From Lepas anatifera (taxonomy: Eukaryota; Arthropoda; Thecostraca; Lepadidae): a stretch of DNA of 64,000 bases. Every line of letters starts with the position of its first letter. Position 1 is the stretch's first letter. Below the pieces are notes generated by a model, which ran no database searches, was not told the DNA's origin, and saw nothing but the letters and a program-made list of their open reading frames with translations. The translations under genes and the position numbers were made by a program. The DNA lies in assembly GCA_034440635.1 (NCBI GenBank), contig JAOTON010001573.1:1-64000 (forward strand). The letters are read 5' to 3'. This document shows, piece by piece, positions 33,201 through 44,700 of this stretch.

Positions 33201-33728
33201 TTGCTGTTATTAGATCAGTGGTGCGGCAGTATTCATGATGTGACTACTGACTATTTTCAATTTATCATCAATATCTTGAACCCTTTTCCTCGCGGAGGAC
33301 AGATTCTGCTTCGGGCCCAACCCTCATGTTTGTTGGATGATTTCTGTGGATTGGTTCCCTGCAGTCCCCAGTTCAGTCCATCTCAGTCTTGGACTTTATT
33401 GTTTATCTGCAAAGACACTGCAGCTTTTATGATGATACCTTTGACAAAAATTGCAATTGTTAGTCCGTCAAAGGTAAGCAGGCCTAAATGGTCATCATTT
33501 TCTACTGTTCATGTTCAAATTCTTTTCAACTTTGTTTCAGACAGACAGATTTTTCAATTGGACAGCACAGTATTGGAGGAGCAGTTTGTTCTGAATTGCA
33601 ATTGTGTATTGGCTGTACCAAGTATGGCGCACATAACCTTAGCAGCTTTTATGCTCTTAAACTCCTGGACCAAGTCCGGTAATGTTGTGTCTTGGTACCA
33701 AGGGAGGACAATCAAAATAGAACACTAA
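33201..33728 (+). other. unrecognised open frame, possibly two exons
   Basis: A 175-codon open frame. A possible 65-bp intron with GT (GTAAGC at 33,474) and a pyrimidine-rich TTTGTTTCAG acceptor (ending 33,539) lies inside, but reading on after the acceptor in phase meets a stop. I recognise no domain; there are many cysteines and aromatic residues. It may be an old gene fragment or chance. Confidence 0.2.
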
Positions 33729-34105
33729 TAAATTTAATAACATCATTGCACTATTTTACATACACCAAACCATATCATTGGGGGTAATTCACCAGGCTGA
33801 TTTTGCATAGGATCTTGAGGTCAACCAAAAACCAATGCACAAGGCATTAAGGCTTATGCTAAGGTGGGCTATCTCGCCAACTAATGGGCTTGTTCTGCAG
33901 CTGGAATCTTACCTGTACATGTAAGATGTAGCCTGTAAAGCAGATATGATGTCATAAGATAGTGATATTGTTTTGCACATGCACAGTAGAAACTCCTAAA
34001 CATAAGCTTCATGTGTCAGGATATCTCAAGGGAGAACATGTTCAAAGGGTATTTCAACATGAGGGTATATCAGCATGCTGAGATCAATTCTAATCATAAA
34101 TTCAC
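33729..34105. other. unassigned sequence
   Basis: Nothing recognisable. Confidence 0.3.
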
Positions 34106-34197
34106 GATGATGATGATGATTGGCGTTTTAGGGCATGTCAGCTTCAGTGTAGCCAAAGAATCTGACATGCCTTAAAACACCAATCATCATCATCATC
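34106..34197. repeat. near-perfect 36-bp hairpin
   Basis: 34,106-34,141 and 34,162-34,197 are inverse complements except at two positions, with a 20-base loop. The arms end in (GAT)n/(ATC)n. It could be the inverted meeting of two LINE/SINE tails or a small foldback. Confidence 0.65.
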
Positions 34198-34629
34198 AGT
34201 AACTCCAGTATGCTTGTGCACTACAGTGTATAGGATAAAGGGTACTGTCTCAGCAAGCACTGGTCAGATCTTGCTCAAATTTTGCAAGCTGCACTTCTTT
34301 TAAATTTGCAAGAAAGATAGAGGTTATTTCGCCTTGAAGGCTTCAAACATTTGCAGAATAGAAGGGGATTTATGAGGGGTCTTGGCTAGTTTTTGTGACT
34401 TTTGCAGCAATGCCAAATTTTTGTCACTATATCACTAGGTACTGAGTTAGTACTTCAGACTCAACTCAAATGCTATTAAAAATGTCTCCTTAATGCACAT
34501 TGTTGGTGATTTCTCCTTCACCAAGGCTGCACAAGCTGACTCTGCAGGATTAGATAATTATACCTGATGGTCGTCGGCATAGAAGGCTACTAAAAGCCTG
34601 TAGATGCCTGTCTCAACGAGCTGGGTTGT
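34198..34629. other. unassigned sequence
   Basis: Nothing recognisable. Confidence 0.3.
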
Positions 34630-34637
34630 GTGTAGAC

Positions 34638-34832
34638 CATGGGCGCCGAAAGTGGGGGGGATGGGGGAACGCGTCCCCCTGTTGGCCAACCAAGGGGGAT
34701 GTCCCCCAAAATTCTTGGGTCAATCCTCATTAATGCTGCCAGGTACCGATTATGCTTAAAATTCGCCTCCCGGTCAGCACCAGCCCGGGTCTGTCCCCCC
34801 CTCCCTGCAAAAATTCTGTGGCGGCTCCCCTG
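34638..34832 (+). mobile_element. hAT MITE with exact 8-bp duplication, copy 2
   Basis: 195 bp, ends CATGGGCGCCG and CGGCTCCCCTG. GTGTAGAC at 34,630-34,637 is repeated exactly at 34,833-34,840. An 8-bp duplication with CA...TG ends is the hAT signature. The inverted relative is at 31,087-31,275. Confidence 0.75.
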
Positions 34833-35464
34833 GTGTAGACAGTGGGTTCTCAGTCAGTGTCGGGAGTGGTGTACCTGTGTTCGAGCCAGTGATTGTCGAG
34901 CCTTGCTTTGAAGGCGCTGATGGAGGGCGAACAGACGACGTCTGTTGGAAGACTATTCCAGTTGTTTATTACCCGGACTCGAAAACGTTCCTGTGTACAC
35001 GAGACACCGCCGCTGGTTTCACCAGTTTGAAGGGATGGCCCCTCGTGCGTGAGTTACGATCGCGTTCGAAGAGGATTGATGGCTCAAGATCTACCAGACC
35101 GTTTAGTATTTGGTATACACGGATCATATCAAAGCTGTGCGCCGTCTCTTTTCTGACCGGTTGTATCCCAGAATCACTGGCCGAGCATAACATGGAGTTT
35201 GCTTAACGAGTCTCGTCCGTGATATTGCTGGCAGTTCTCGGTACGGACGCGGTGACGCCGCCTGACGGCTGAGCCTGCGCTGGAATATGACACGATCCGG
35301 CCGCTCCGCCGGATGTGGGTGGTGCTACTGATCAACTCGGAGTTGGGAAGCCTGCGGGCACATGTGTCAACGGTCACCAGTAGCTTGAGCTCCAGAAGTG
35401 CTGTGTGCAGAGATATTGTCAGGCGAAGAAACGGAATTGTACTGCTTTTTTCTGTATGAGTGTG

Positions 35465-35655
<191 letters not shown>

Positions 35656-37493
35656 AATGCGAGGGTAAGTCCAGCTCTGCAATGCGTTCACTGAAGGAGC
35701 TATGGCATATTTGACGGATCATTCGTGTTGCGCGTCTCTGGACCCGTTCGAAACTCTTTTGATCGGAACGATTGAAAGGTCTCCATGTGATGTTCACATA
35801 CTCGAGGTGGGGTCGAACAAGCGTCTTGTAAAGGATGGGGAGACTCGACTTCTCAATCTTCTGGAATGACCTCCGTATCACTGCAAGCAGCTGATTCCCC
35901 TTGGCGACCGCCCCAGCAACGTGCTCCCGAAATTTGAGGTCACTATCGATAGACACCCCTAAGTCTTTTTCAAGACTGGACCCCTGTAGCGCTACCCCTC
36001 TCATGTGATACACATGGTAGATATTAGAGGAGCCCACATGTAGGACTAAGCACTTATCTTCGTTGAAGGGCAAGTGCCATTTGTAGGCCCATTCGGTGGC
36101 CTTGTCGATGTCTGACTGGAGTGTATCTGCAGAGCTGTGATGCAATATTGGGGCGTATATCTTTGTGTCATCTGCAAATATTTTTGTTGCGGACTGGATC
36201 ACGTCTGGCAGGTCATTTATGAACACTAAAAACAACATCGGACCGAGCACAGAGTCATGTGGTACACTGCTTATCACTGGGGCCCAGCCTGATAAGCATC
36301 CATTGAGCACTACTCTTTGCTCTCGCTCAGAGAGGGAGCTCTCAATATATCTGAGCAATTTTCCTGTGACTCCGTAGCCTTTGAGTTTTTGGAGGAGTCT
36401 GTTGTGCGGCACTGCATCGAAGGCTTTTCGAAAATCAAGATAGGTGCTATCAAGGGGATTTCCGGCCTCCAAACATTTGGTTCAGTCGTCAACAGTTTCC
36501 AACAGTTGGGAGTCGCAAGAGCGCCGCGGGTGAAAGCCGTGTTGAGCCAGCGAGAGAAGGTTGTAGTGCATCATGTGCTCCGTGAGCTGATCCCTTATTA
36601 TAGCTTCCATCACTCTGCAGGCAATGGACGTCAAAGTGATGGGGCGATAGTTGCTTGGTTTCTGCCTGCTACCTTTCTTGTGAATGGGCACAACCGAGGC
36701 TTTCTTCCATATATCTGAGAGAACACCGGAGTTCATGGATCTACGGAACAGGATAGCAAGAGGACCATAGATAACAGCTGCAGTCTCTTGGAGAGCTCGA
36801 GGATGCAGTTGATCGGGTCCATGAGCCCCACACGGTTTTAGTTGGAGGAGACGGGCGCAAACCAATTCAGGCGATATGATAATATCTGATAGGGTCTGGT
36901 TCGTGGCTGTATCTTGAAAAGCAGGAATGAAGTCCCTGTTTTCTCTAGTGAAGGCTGAGCAGAAAAATTGATTTATAATTTCAGCCTTCTCTGAGTCACT
37001 GCTGTGTAGTGTGCCGTCTTCGCCCTCAAGGTTCTCGACCCGGGACTTGGTTTTTAATCGGGAGTTGACATGCCTCCAAAAGGATTTCACAGATTGTCTC
37101 AAGGTTCTGATGACATTCTCTTCATGATTATACAGGAGCTTTCTAGTTAGTCATGGTGCGGAGCTTATTTCTTGCAGCTGCATAGCTGGTGAATGTGAGA
37201 GGTGCGGAGCTGATTTCTTGCAGCTGTATATCTGGCGAATGTGAGACTGAGTTCGGCCTCTCCGTCCGATGCCTTGAAGGCATTCCATGCTCTGGTTTTT
37301 TCTTCTTTAGACTTGTAGCCTCAGGAGTCATGTAAATTTTATTGTCTTTGGACCTCTTCCTACAAGTGGGACACACTTCTGGACCATTTCTTCAAGGACC
37401 TGCAAGAATGTGCTGTATACCTCATCCAGATCTGCCTCCCTGAGAAAGTTCGTTCTTTTCGCCTGCTGGAGCCTCCCGGAGTGTTTGTACGCG

Positions 37494-37556
37494 ATGTTAT
37501 GGGCGCCATGTGACCTTGGCTGTCGGCGCCAGAAAATCCCAAAGATGATGATGATG
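37494..37556 (+). mobile_element. very short LINE/SINE 3' tail inserted in the CR1-like LINE
   Basis: About 63 bp reading ATGTTATGGGCGCCATGTGA and ending in GATGATGATGAT. The same hairpin-type motif (TTATGGGCGCTATATGACCT) ends the I-type LINE at 53,998-54,058. It interrupts the linker of the minus-strand LINE between 'ERDFLRD' and 'AYKHSGRLQQA'. Probably a heavily 5'-truncated insertion. Confidence 0.5.
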
Positions 37557-37860
37557 ATCCCTGAGAAAGTCCCGCTCGTTAAAATCAAGTAGAGATCTCA
37601 GTTTGGTAAAATCTGCTCGGTTGAAGTTTAGCCTGTCCCGCGTGGTCACCGGTGGAGGTGTGTAGCAGTTGAAGCAGACCTCTAGTACCAGATGGTCGCT
37701 CAAGCCCAATCCTGGTTAGTAGCTGAGATGGCTGATCATGTCCTCTTCATTCGTGAACACCAAATCCAAGGTGCTAGGGCGAGTGCCGTGGCGATAACGA
37801 GTAATTGATACCAATGTTCCAAATTCTGTAAATGGTGGATCCCAAATAATGTTGTCATGG

Positions 37861-38185
37861 CACTTATAGTTTGAATGTCACAGGGCATCATAATGTAATG
37901 ATGCCACAGGTTCAATCAGAAGTTTGTGACAATGGAACTCCAGCTGGTGTATTTCTCCACCTAAAACCCTAGATCCTCGGTCGGTGGGGTCGATTTTGTT
38001 AAAAAGAAGCATTTTTAGTCTCGTTTTCCATTTTAAGGATGTCATCGTTGGAACGATCTGAAGCCAAGTCATCGAAGTGATAAATAAGCATTGTGACTGG
38101 TCTGATGTCCTCTCAGAGACCTGACCACACCCGCACACTGTCACACGGGTTTGTGTGTGTCCGCTGCAGAGGCCGCGGTGAGGCG
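37861..38185 (+). other. sequence upstream of EXT2 start, possible 3' splice site
   Basis: No promoter element recognised. 'GTGTGTGTCCGCTGCAG' ends at 38,169 and could be a 3' splice site placing the start codon in a second exon. An in-frame ATG at 38,093 could extend the protein by 31 residues. The shorter start at 38,186 gives a more typical type II membrane protein. Confidence 0.35.
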
Positions 38186-38722
38186 ATGACAGCGGTGGGC
38201 CTGTGTCCCCCGGAGCGGCCACGCGCCGGCTCTCGGCGCCGTCCGTCGCGCCGCTGTTTCGCGCTGGTGGTGCTGCTGCTGATCGCGCTGGCGGTGCTGG
38301 AGGCGGTGCTGCTGGCGCGCGGCCTGCTGCAGCCGGCGCCGCCCGCTGCCCTGCAGCTGTCGGCTGAGCTGCTGACCACGGCTCCCCTGCAGCTGCTGCC
38401 GGCGCCGGCGCCCGGCTCCCTGCCGGCCCCCGCCCAGCCCAACTGCTCCCACTTCAGCTGCGTCAACGTGTACCGCTGCGGCGGCGCACACCGCAGCCGC
38501 ATCGCCGTCTACGTGTATCCGTACCAGCGGTACGAGACGTCGGAGGGCCGACGGCTGGCGCCGCTCTCCAGGGGAGTACTACGACGTGCTGCGAGCCTTA
38601 CAGGAGAGCGCCTTCTACACGGAGGATCCGGCGGAGGCGTGTCTCTTCGTCCCGGCGCTGGACACTCTGGTCAACACTATCGACAGGGACGACACGGCGC
38701 TGGCACTGGCTTCGCTGCCATA
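38186..38722 (+). CDS. EXT2: EXT2 exon 1 (first coding exon)
   Basis: Starts ATG 38,186 and ends before GTGAGT at 38,723. Encodes the cytosolic tail, membrane anchor, stem and start of GT47 ('CVNVYRCGG', '[16 protein letters not shown]'). After 'LAPLSR' the frame slips: AGGGGAG (near 38,570-38,576) has one G too many, and the conserved continuation '[19 protein letters not shown]' is in the next frame. With that base ignored, the exon leaves two bases (TA) for the next exon. Confidence 0.9.
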
Positions 38723-41700
38723 GTGAGTGCACTGCTGGGATTCGGTATTGGAGCTTTTCATGTTCTGCAAGGTCTTATATAGACTTTATTATCTACAGGA
38801 TGTTCACAATCACTTGGCTGACTCATTATTTTCTGTGATACGAAGCGGCTGTGTTTGGGAGCCCCCGGGACATTATTTCTATGCATTCGGGAATGCACTA
38901 TCACTAGAGACCTTGATGAGTGTGCTCGCAGCAGTATATTTTTTCTGGTTCTGGAGAGAAACTTATGCTGCACGCTCATGGTGTAACTTGCATGGTGAGT
39001 AGTAATTTAATATCACATTAGATATTGGAGCATGGGTGGAATCCCTAGGCCTGTTTGGAGGCCCTAAGATTCATTTTCTGACTCTCTCCAGCTGGGAGGG
39101 GGCGAGAACCACCTCATCTTCAGCCAGTGGCCGGCGGACGGTGGGGAGCGACTGGGGCGCGCTCTTTTGGCAGCTGTTGGATTCTCTAGTACCAAATACC
39201 GCTACGGCTTCGACGTGTCGCTGCCGTCGTACGGGCCCGCGGAGGGCGACCCGCCTCCGAGACCTTCACCCAGCAAACCTCGGTGAGAACTAGCGTTATC
39301 TGTAGTCGATCCTCCTGCCAACCTCTGGCACCCCTCTGTAGTCCCCCCCTCTCGCTACCCTCCGAAACCCATCTGTGACCACTTTACTCTACCCTCTGAC
39401 GCTCCTCTGTATTTCCATCCCATTTCATTCTGGACGTAGCTGTGTTTGTATCCTCCTGTCACTCTCTGATGTCCCAGGTTCAAGCTCTGGTGGAGCCTCT
39501 GAATATGTTGATCTGACATCATCCAATCCCTTCCAACAGAGTAAGAGTTGGCGAAGCTGTATAACCGTCAGTTCGTGGGTTGTAAAAACCCAACAGTCAT
39601 TATTATTCCCCACCGAAACATTTCTGTCATCCCCTCCCGCTACTCCCCGACACCCATTCTCAATAAACCCTCCGTGACCCTGAAATCCCTCTGAAGTCAA
39701 CCCTCCCGCTACCGTCTGACATCTCTCTTTGGTCTCCTTCTGCTGTCCATTAATACCTCTCTGTAGTCACGCCACCCTCTGACACTCCTCTGTAGTCTCC
39801 TCCTGCTACTCTCTGACACCCCTCTGTCATCCCCTCCCGCTCCCCTCTGACACCCATCTGTAGTCCATCCTCCCGCTACCCGCTAACACCCCTTGTAGCC
39901 TATCCTCCTACCATCCACTGACACTCCTCTGTAGTCCCGTAACTCTGTGACACCCCTCTGTAGTCCTCTCCAGCTCCCCTGTGACACCCCTCTGTCTGGC
40001 AGCCGGTGGCGGCTGGTGGTGGCGCTGTCGGGCCTGTCCCGGGACCTGGAGCATGCCACGGCGCGGCTGGCGGCGGCCGACGTCTCGGGACGGACGCTGG
40101 TGCTGCGCCCTTGCGGCGGCGACCAGCACCGGCTCTGCAGCGGCGCCACGGAGCACGGCTACTGGGAAACGCTGCAGGTCAGAACTGGGCAGGGCAGCAG
40201 ACAGGACGGCGCCGGGCACCAGAGGTCAGGAGGTCAGAACTAGGCAGGGCAGCAGGTAGGACTGCGCCGGGCACCAGAGGTCAGGAGGTCAGAACTAGGC
40301 AGGGCAGCAGGTAGGACTGCGCCGGTCACTAGAGGTCAGGTCAGGACTGGGCGGCGACTGTCGGACAGGGCAGCGGGCAGGACTGCGCCGGTCACTAGAG
40401 GTCAGGTCAGGAATGGGCGGCGGCTGTCGGACAGGGCAGCAGGTAGGACTGCGCCGGGCACCAGAGGTCAGGTCAGAACTGGACGGCGACTGTCGGACAG
40501 GGCAGCAGGTAGGACTGCGCCGGGCACCAGAGGTCAGGAGGTCAGAACTGGACGGCGACTGTCGGACAGGGCAGCGGGCAGGACTGCGCCGGGCACCAGA
40601 GGTCAGGTCAGAACTGGACGGCGACTGTCGGACAGGGCAGCGGGCAGGACTGCGCCGGGCACCAGAGGTCAGGAGGTCAGAACTGGACGGCGACTGTCGG
40701 ACAGGGCAGCAGGTAGGACTGCGCCGGGCACCAGAGGTCAGGTCAGAACTGGACGGCGACTGTCGGACAGGGCAGCAGGTAGGACTGCGCCGGGCACCAG
40801 AGGTCAGGAGGTCAGAACTGGACGGCGACTGTCGGACAGGGCAGCGGGTAGGACTGCGCCGGGCACCAGAGGTCAGGTCAGAACTGGACGGCGACTGTCG
40901 GACAGGGCAGCGGGCAGGACTGCGCCGGGCACCAGAGGTCAGGTCAGAACTGGACGGCGACTGTCGGACAGGGCAGCGGGTAGGACTGCGCCGGGCACCA
41001 GAGGTCAGGTCAGAACTGGACGGCGACTGTCGGACAGGGCAGCGGGTAGGACTGCGCCGGGCACCAGAGGTCAGGTCAGAACTGGACGGCGACTGTCGGA
41101 CAGGGCAGCAGGTAGGACTGCGCCGGGCACCAGAGGTCAGGAGGTCAGAACTGGACGGCGACTGTCGGACAGGGCAGCAGGTAGGACGGCGCCGGGCACC
41201 AGAGGTCAGGAGGTCAGAACTGGACGGCGACTGTCGGACAGGGCAGCGGGTAGGACTGCGCCGGGCACCAGAGGTCAGGTCAGAACTGGACGGCGACTGT
41301 CGGACAGGGCAGCGGGTAGGACTGCGCCGGGCACCAGAGGTCAGGAGGTCAGAACTGGACGGCGACTGTCGGACAGGGCAGCGGGTAGGACTGCGCCGGG
41401 CACCAGAGGTCAGGTCAGAACTGGACGGCGACTGTCGGACAGGGCAGCGGGTAGGACTGCGCCGGTCACCAGAGGTCAGGTCAGAACTGGACGGCGACTG
41501 TCGGACAGGGCAGCGGGTAGGACTGCGCCGGGCACCAGAGGTCAGGTCAGAACTGGACGGCGACTGTCGGACAGGGCAGCGGGCAGGACTGCGCCGGTCA
41601 CTGGAGAAACAAAACGCTACGGACGCCGTCCGTGCTTTTTCCAGCTGTACTATTTTCTTTCTTTTTTCCTGACATGGCGGTGCTGGTCTATTTCTGGTGC

Positions 41701-44700
41701 TAGTGCTGTTATTGGTGCTGTCCCTGGTGCTGATTCTGGAGCGGATACTGTTTCAGGTGTAAAAATGAAAGTTTCATTGGTTTTATCATTTTGATATTTT
41801 TGGCCTAACAGTTATTGCTTGTTAAGCCGCCTTGCTAGAACCATTTGATAAATTTGGATTCACGAAAAGTGCTAGCACAAATGCTCCAAGTGACAGGTGA
41901 TAAAGACGACTACAGCTTTTAAAAATAAAACCTATTGTTGCATTTGTTTACGTTTTTTTGGTCGGGAAGTACTTTTTTCTGACTTAAAACGGGCCTTTGT
42001 GCTAATTTTTGGAGGGACAATATTGTTTCCAGGCTAATTTGTCTACATTTTACATGTCTGCCGAAGTCTACTAACTAGTTGTTGTTTGATCTGGACATCG
42101 CTCGGGAGGAGCTGACCCGTATCTTCAGTACATCTCCCCGAGGCGCTGACTCTGAGTTCTGTGCTGTGGCTGCGGAGCTGACCCTGTGCCTCCGGCAGTC
42201 GTCTGAGTTTTGTGCTGTGATTCTGTGCCTCCGGCAGTCGTCTGAGTTCTGTGCTGTGGCTGCGGAGCTGACTCTGTGCCTCCGGCAGTCGTCTTGAGTT
42301 CTGTGCTGTGGCGGCGGAGCTGACCCTGTGCCTCCGGCAGTCGTCTGAGTTCTGTGCTGTGGCTGCAGAGCTGACTGTGCCTCCGGCAGTCGTCCGAGTT
42401 CTGTGCTGTGGCTGCAGAGCTGACTCTGTGCCTCCGGCAGTCGTCTGAGTTCTGTGCTGTGGCTGCAGAGCTGACTGTGCCTCCGGCAGTCGTCCGAGTT
42501 CTGTGCTGTGGCTGCAGAGCTGACTCTGTGCCTCCGGCAGTCGTCTGAGTTCTGTGCTGTGGCTGCGGAGCTGACCCTGTGCCTCCGGCAGTCGTCTGAG
42601 TTCTGTGCTGTGGCTGCAGAGCTGACTGTGCCTCCGGCAGTCGTCTGAGCTCTGTGCTGTTGCTGCAGAGCTGACCCTGTGCCTCCGGCAGTCGTCTGAG
42701 TTCTGTGCTGTGGCTGCGGAGCTGACCCTGTGCTCCGGCAGTCGTCCGAGTTCTGCGCGGTGGGTGCAGAGCGGCTGCGGGACGCCCTGCGGGCCGGCTG
42801 TGTGCCGGTGCTGACGGCGGACCTGTACGTGCCGCCCTTCTCCGAGGTGGTGGACTGGACCCGACTGGCGGTGCGAGTGCACCAACGCGACCTCCCTCGG
42901 CTGGCGGCCATCCTGGATGGTAGGAACTGAAGCTGAAGGACATCTGACTGACGTGATGGATGGGGGATATCATAGTCTCTGGTGCGGGTCCGGAAGAGTC
43001 TCAAGTATTGGGAGTAAGGAAATTACATAAGTGACAGTTCAAAACACATTTTATCCTAAGCTGTTTCACGTCTGGATTTGATATCGTGGTCTCAGGAAAA
43101 TCTCCAGAAGTCTTGTCTCAGAGAACCTAGCCCGATAATCCGGACCAGTTATTTTCGTAAAGATGGATGCGTGTAACAGGCAGTGTCTGGCGTCCCACGA
43201 AGCACGGGGACGGCCGCCCCTCTGGTTACCCTCTGACCACCCAGCCGACCTAGGTCGGGTCAGTATTGGGTGGGGGTAATGTATGAACCGTGTGGGCGGC
43301 GTGCTTATCTTCACTTTCTGACAACTTGTTACCGGGATTTCCTCTGACAGAGGTTTCCGACTGGCGGCGGCGCGCAATGGCGGCGCAGGGTGGCTGGGTG
43401 TACGACCAGTACTTGCGCTCCTTCCGAGAGATGGCTCTGACCACGCTTCAGATCGTGAACGACCGTATACTGCCGCACGCGGCACGCTCGTACGAGGCCT
43501 GGAACGACCCTCCGGAGCTGGTCAGTGCGGCGGCGTTCTGCTGTTCACTGCCCTGCTGCCCAGCTGACGAGACGTTTCATCTGTCGCCAGTGCTCCGGTG
43601 TTTCGGCTTCAGTGTTTGGTCTTAGAGAATCGATAGTCGAGACCTCCGAACCTCTTGATAATTTGAGGCCAGGTTCACATCCGTCGGCATTGGTAATAAG
43701 TCGTATTTATTTGTGATACGGAAAAAATTTGGTAACACATCACATATGCTTATCCATCATGCTTAGAGGTTGGCAACTAAATCAAACAGTGGTGTCTAAA
43801 TCACAACTGGCAACAGCTGTGAGACCAGTGTTCGGCTGCGGGTGTGACGGCTGCCTCTCCGGGCTGTTGACGGGACCGGCGCTGCCGCCAGGTGTCTCCC
43901 GGCTACCCGCTGACGGTGCCCTACACCTCACCGCGCAGCCAGGGCTTCACTGCCGTCATCCTCACCTACGACCGGCTGGAGAGCCTGCACCAGATCATAG
44001 AGGCGGTGGCGCGCGCGCCCTCGCTGGCCAAGGTGCTAGTGGTGTGGAACAACCAGGAGAAGCTGCCGCCCGACGGTGCGTGTGCTGCGTGTGTGGATGC
44101 TGATGTTGTTGTCGGACGTCTGCCCCGGCTTTGCCGTGAAGGTGGCTCGATGTAGAGCCTGGTTGGTCAGCGGGAAGCCGTGCTGTGCCTGCACACTGAC
44201 TCTCAGATTTGTGTTGATCTTTTTAGATATTTGTTGCGATGCTGAACAGGTAATGCATTTGGTAAAACTGGTCTGTTTTTTTGCGTTATTAGTGCTTGAA
44301 TGGCCTGTGTTTAATTGGCGGGGGGATACTTAGAAAACAATCGCTACATCTATGTATTACAGTAAGATCTGGAAACAAATCTTGTGGTTTGTGTTTGGTA
44401 ACCATTTCAAGTATTTTGCATACTGCCATTTCTGAATATTTCACTGTTCTTTTTTCAAAACTGTTTTTAAAACATTACGTGAAAGAAAAGTTGTTTTCTA
44501 TTATTTTTTAATGGTTATTATAATGTTCAGCACCTTTATCCAACATCTGGAAAGTTACACATGAGGCGCATTACCGGCATGTTTTTAAGACAGTCCATAT
44601 CACTTCTACTCTGAGTGGCTACATTTCACCTGCATTTCATCGAACTTCGCGCCCGCCTACATTTCATCCACTTCTGATCGCCAGCGAGTCTGTGGCCGCG

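Noticed and set aside
38113..38502. Minus-strand frames over EXT2 exon 1
   Set aside because: Shadow of GC-rich coding sequence; the + strand carries a clear EXT2 exon.
40178..41612. CRISPR-like regular repeat
   Set aside because: Regular unit length but no spacers; it is a minisatellite in an intron.
40413..41672. 419-codon open frame on the + strand
   Set aside because: It lies wholly in the 66/69-bp minisatellite of EXT2 intron 3; openness follows from unit lengths divisible by three.
42043..43004. Three overlapping minus-strand open frames of about 280-310 codons
   Set aside because: They are antisense readings of the exon 4 acceptor minisatellite and of exon 4 itself, with repetitive content and no domain.
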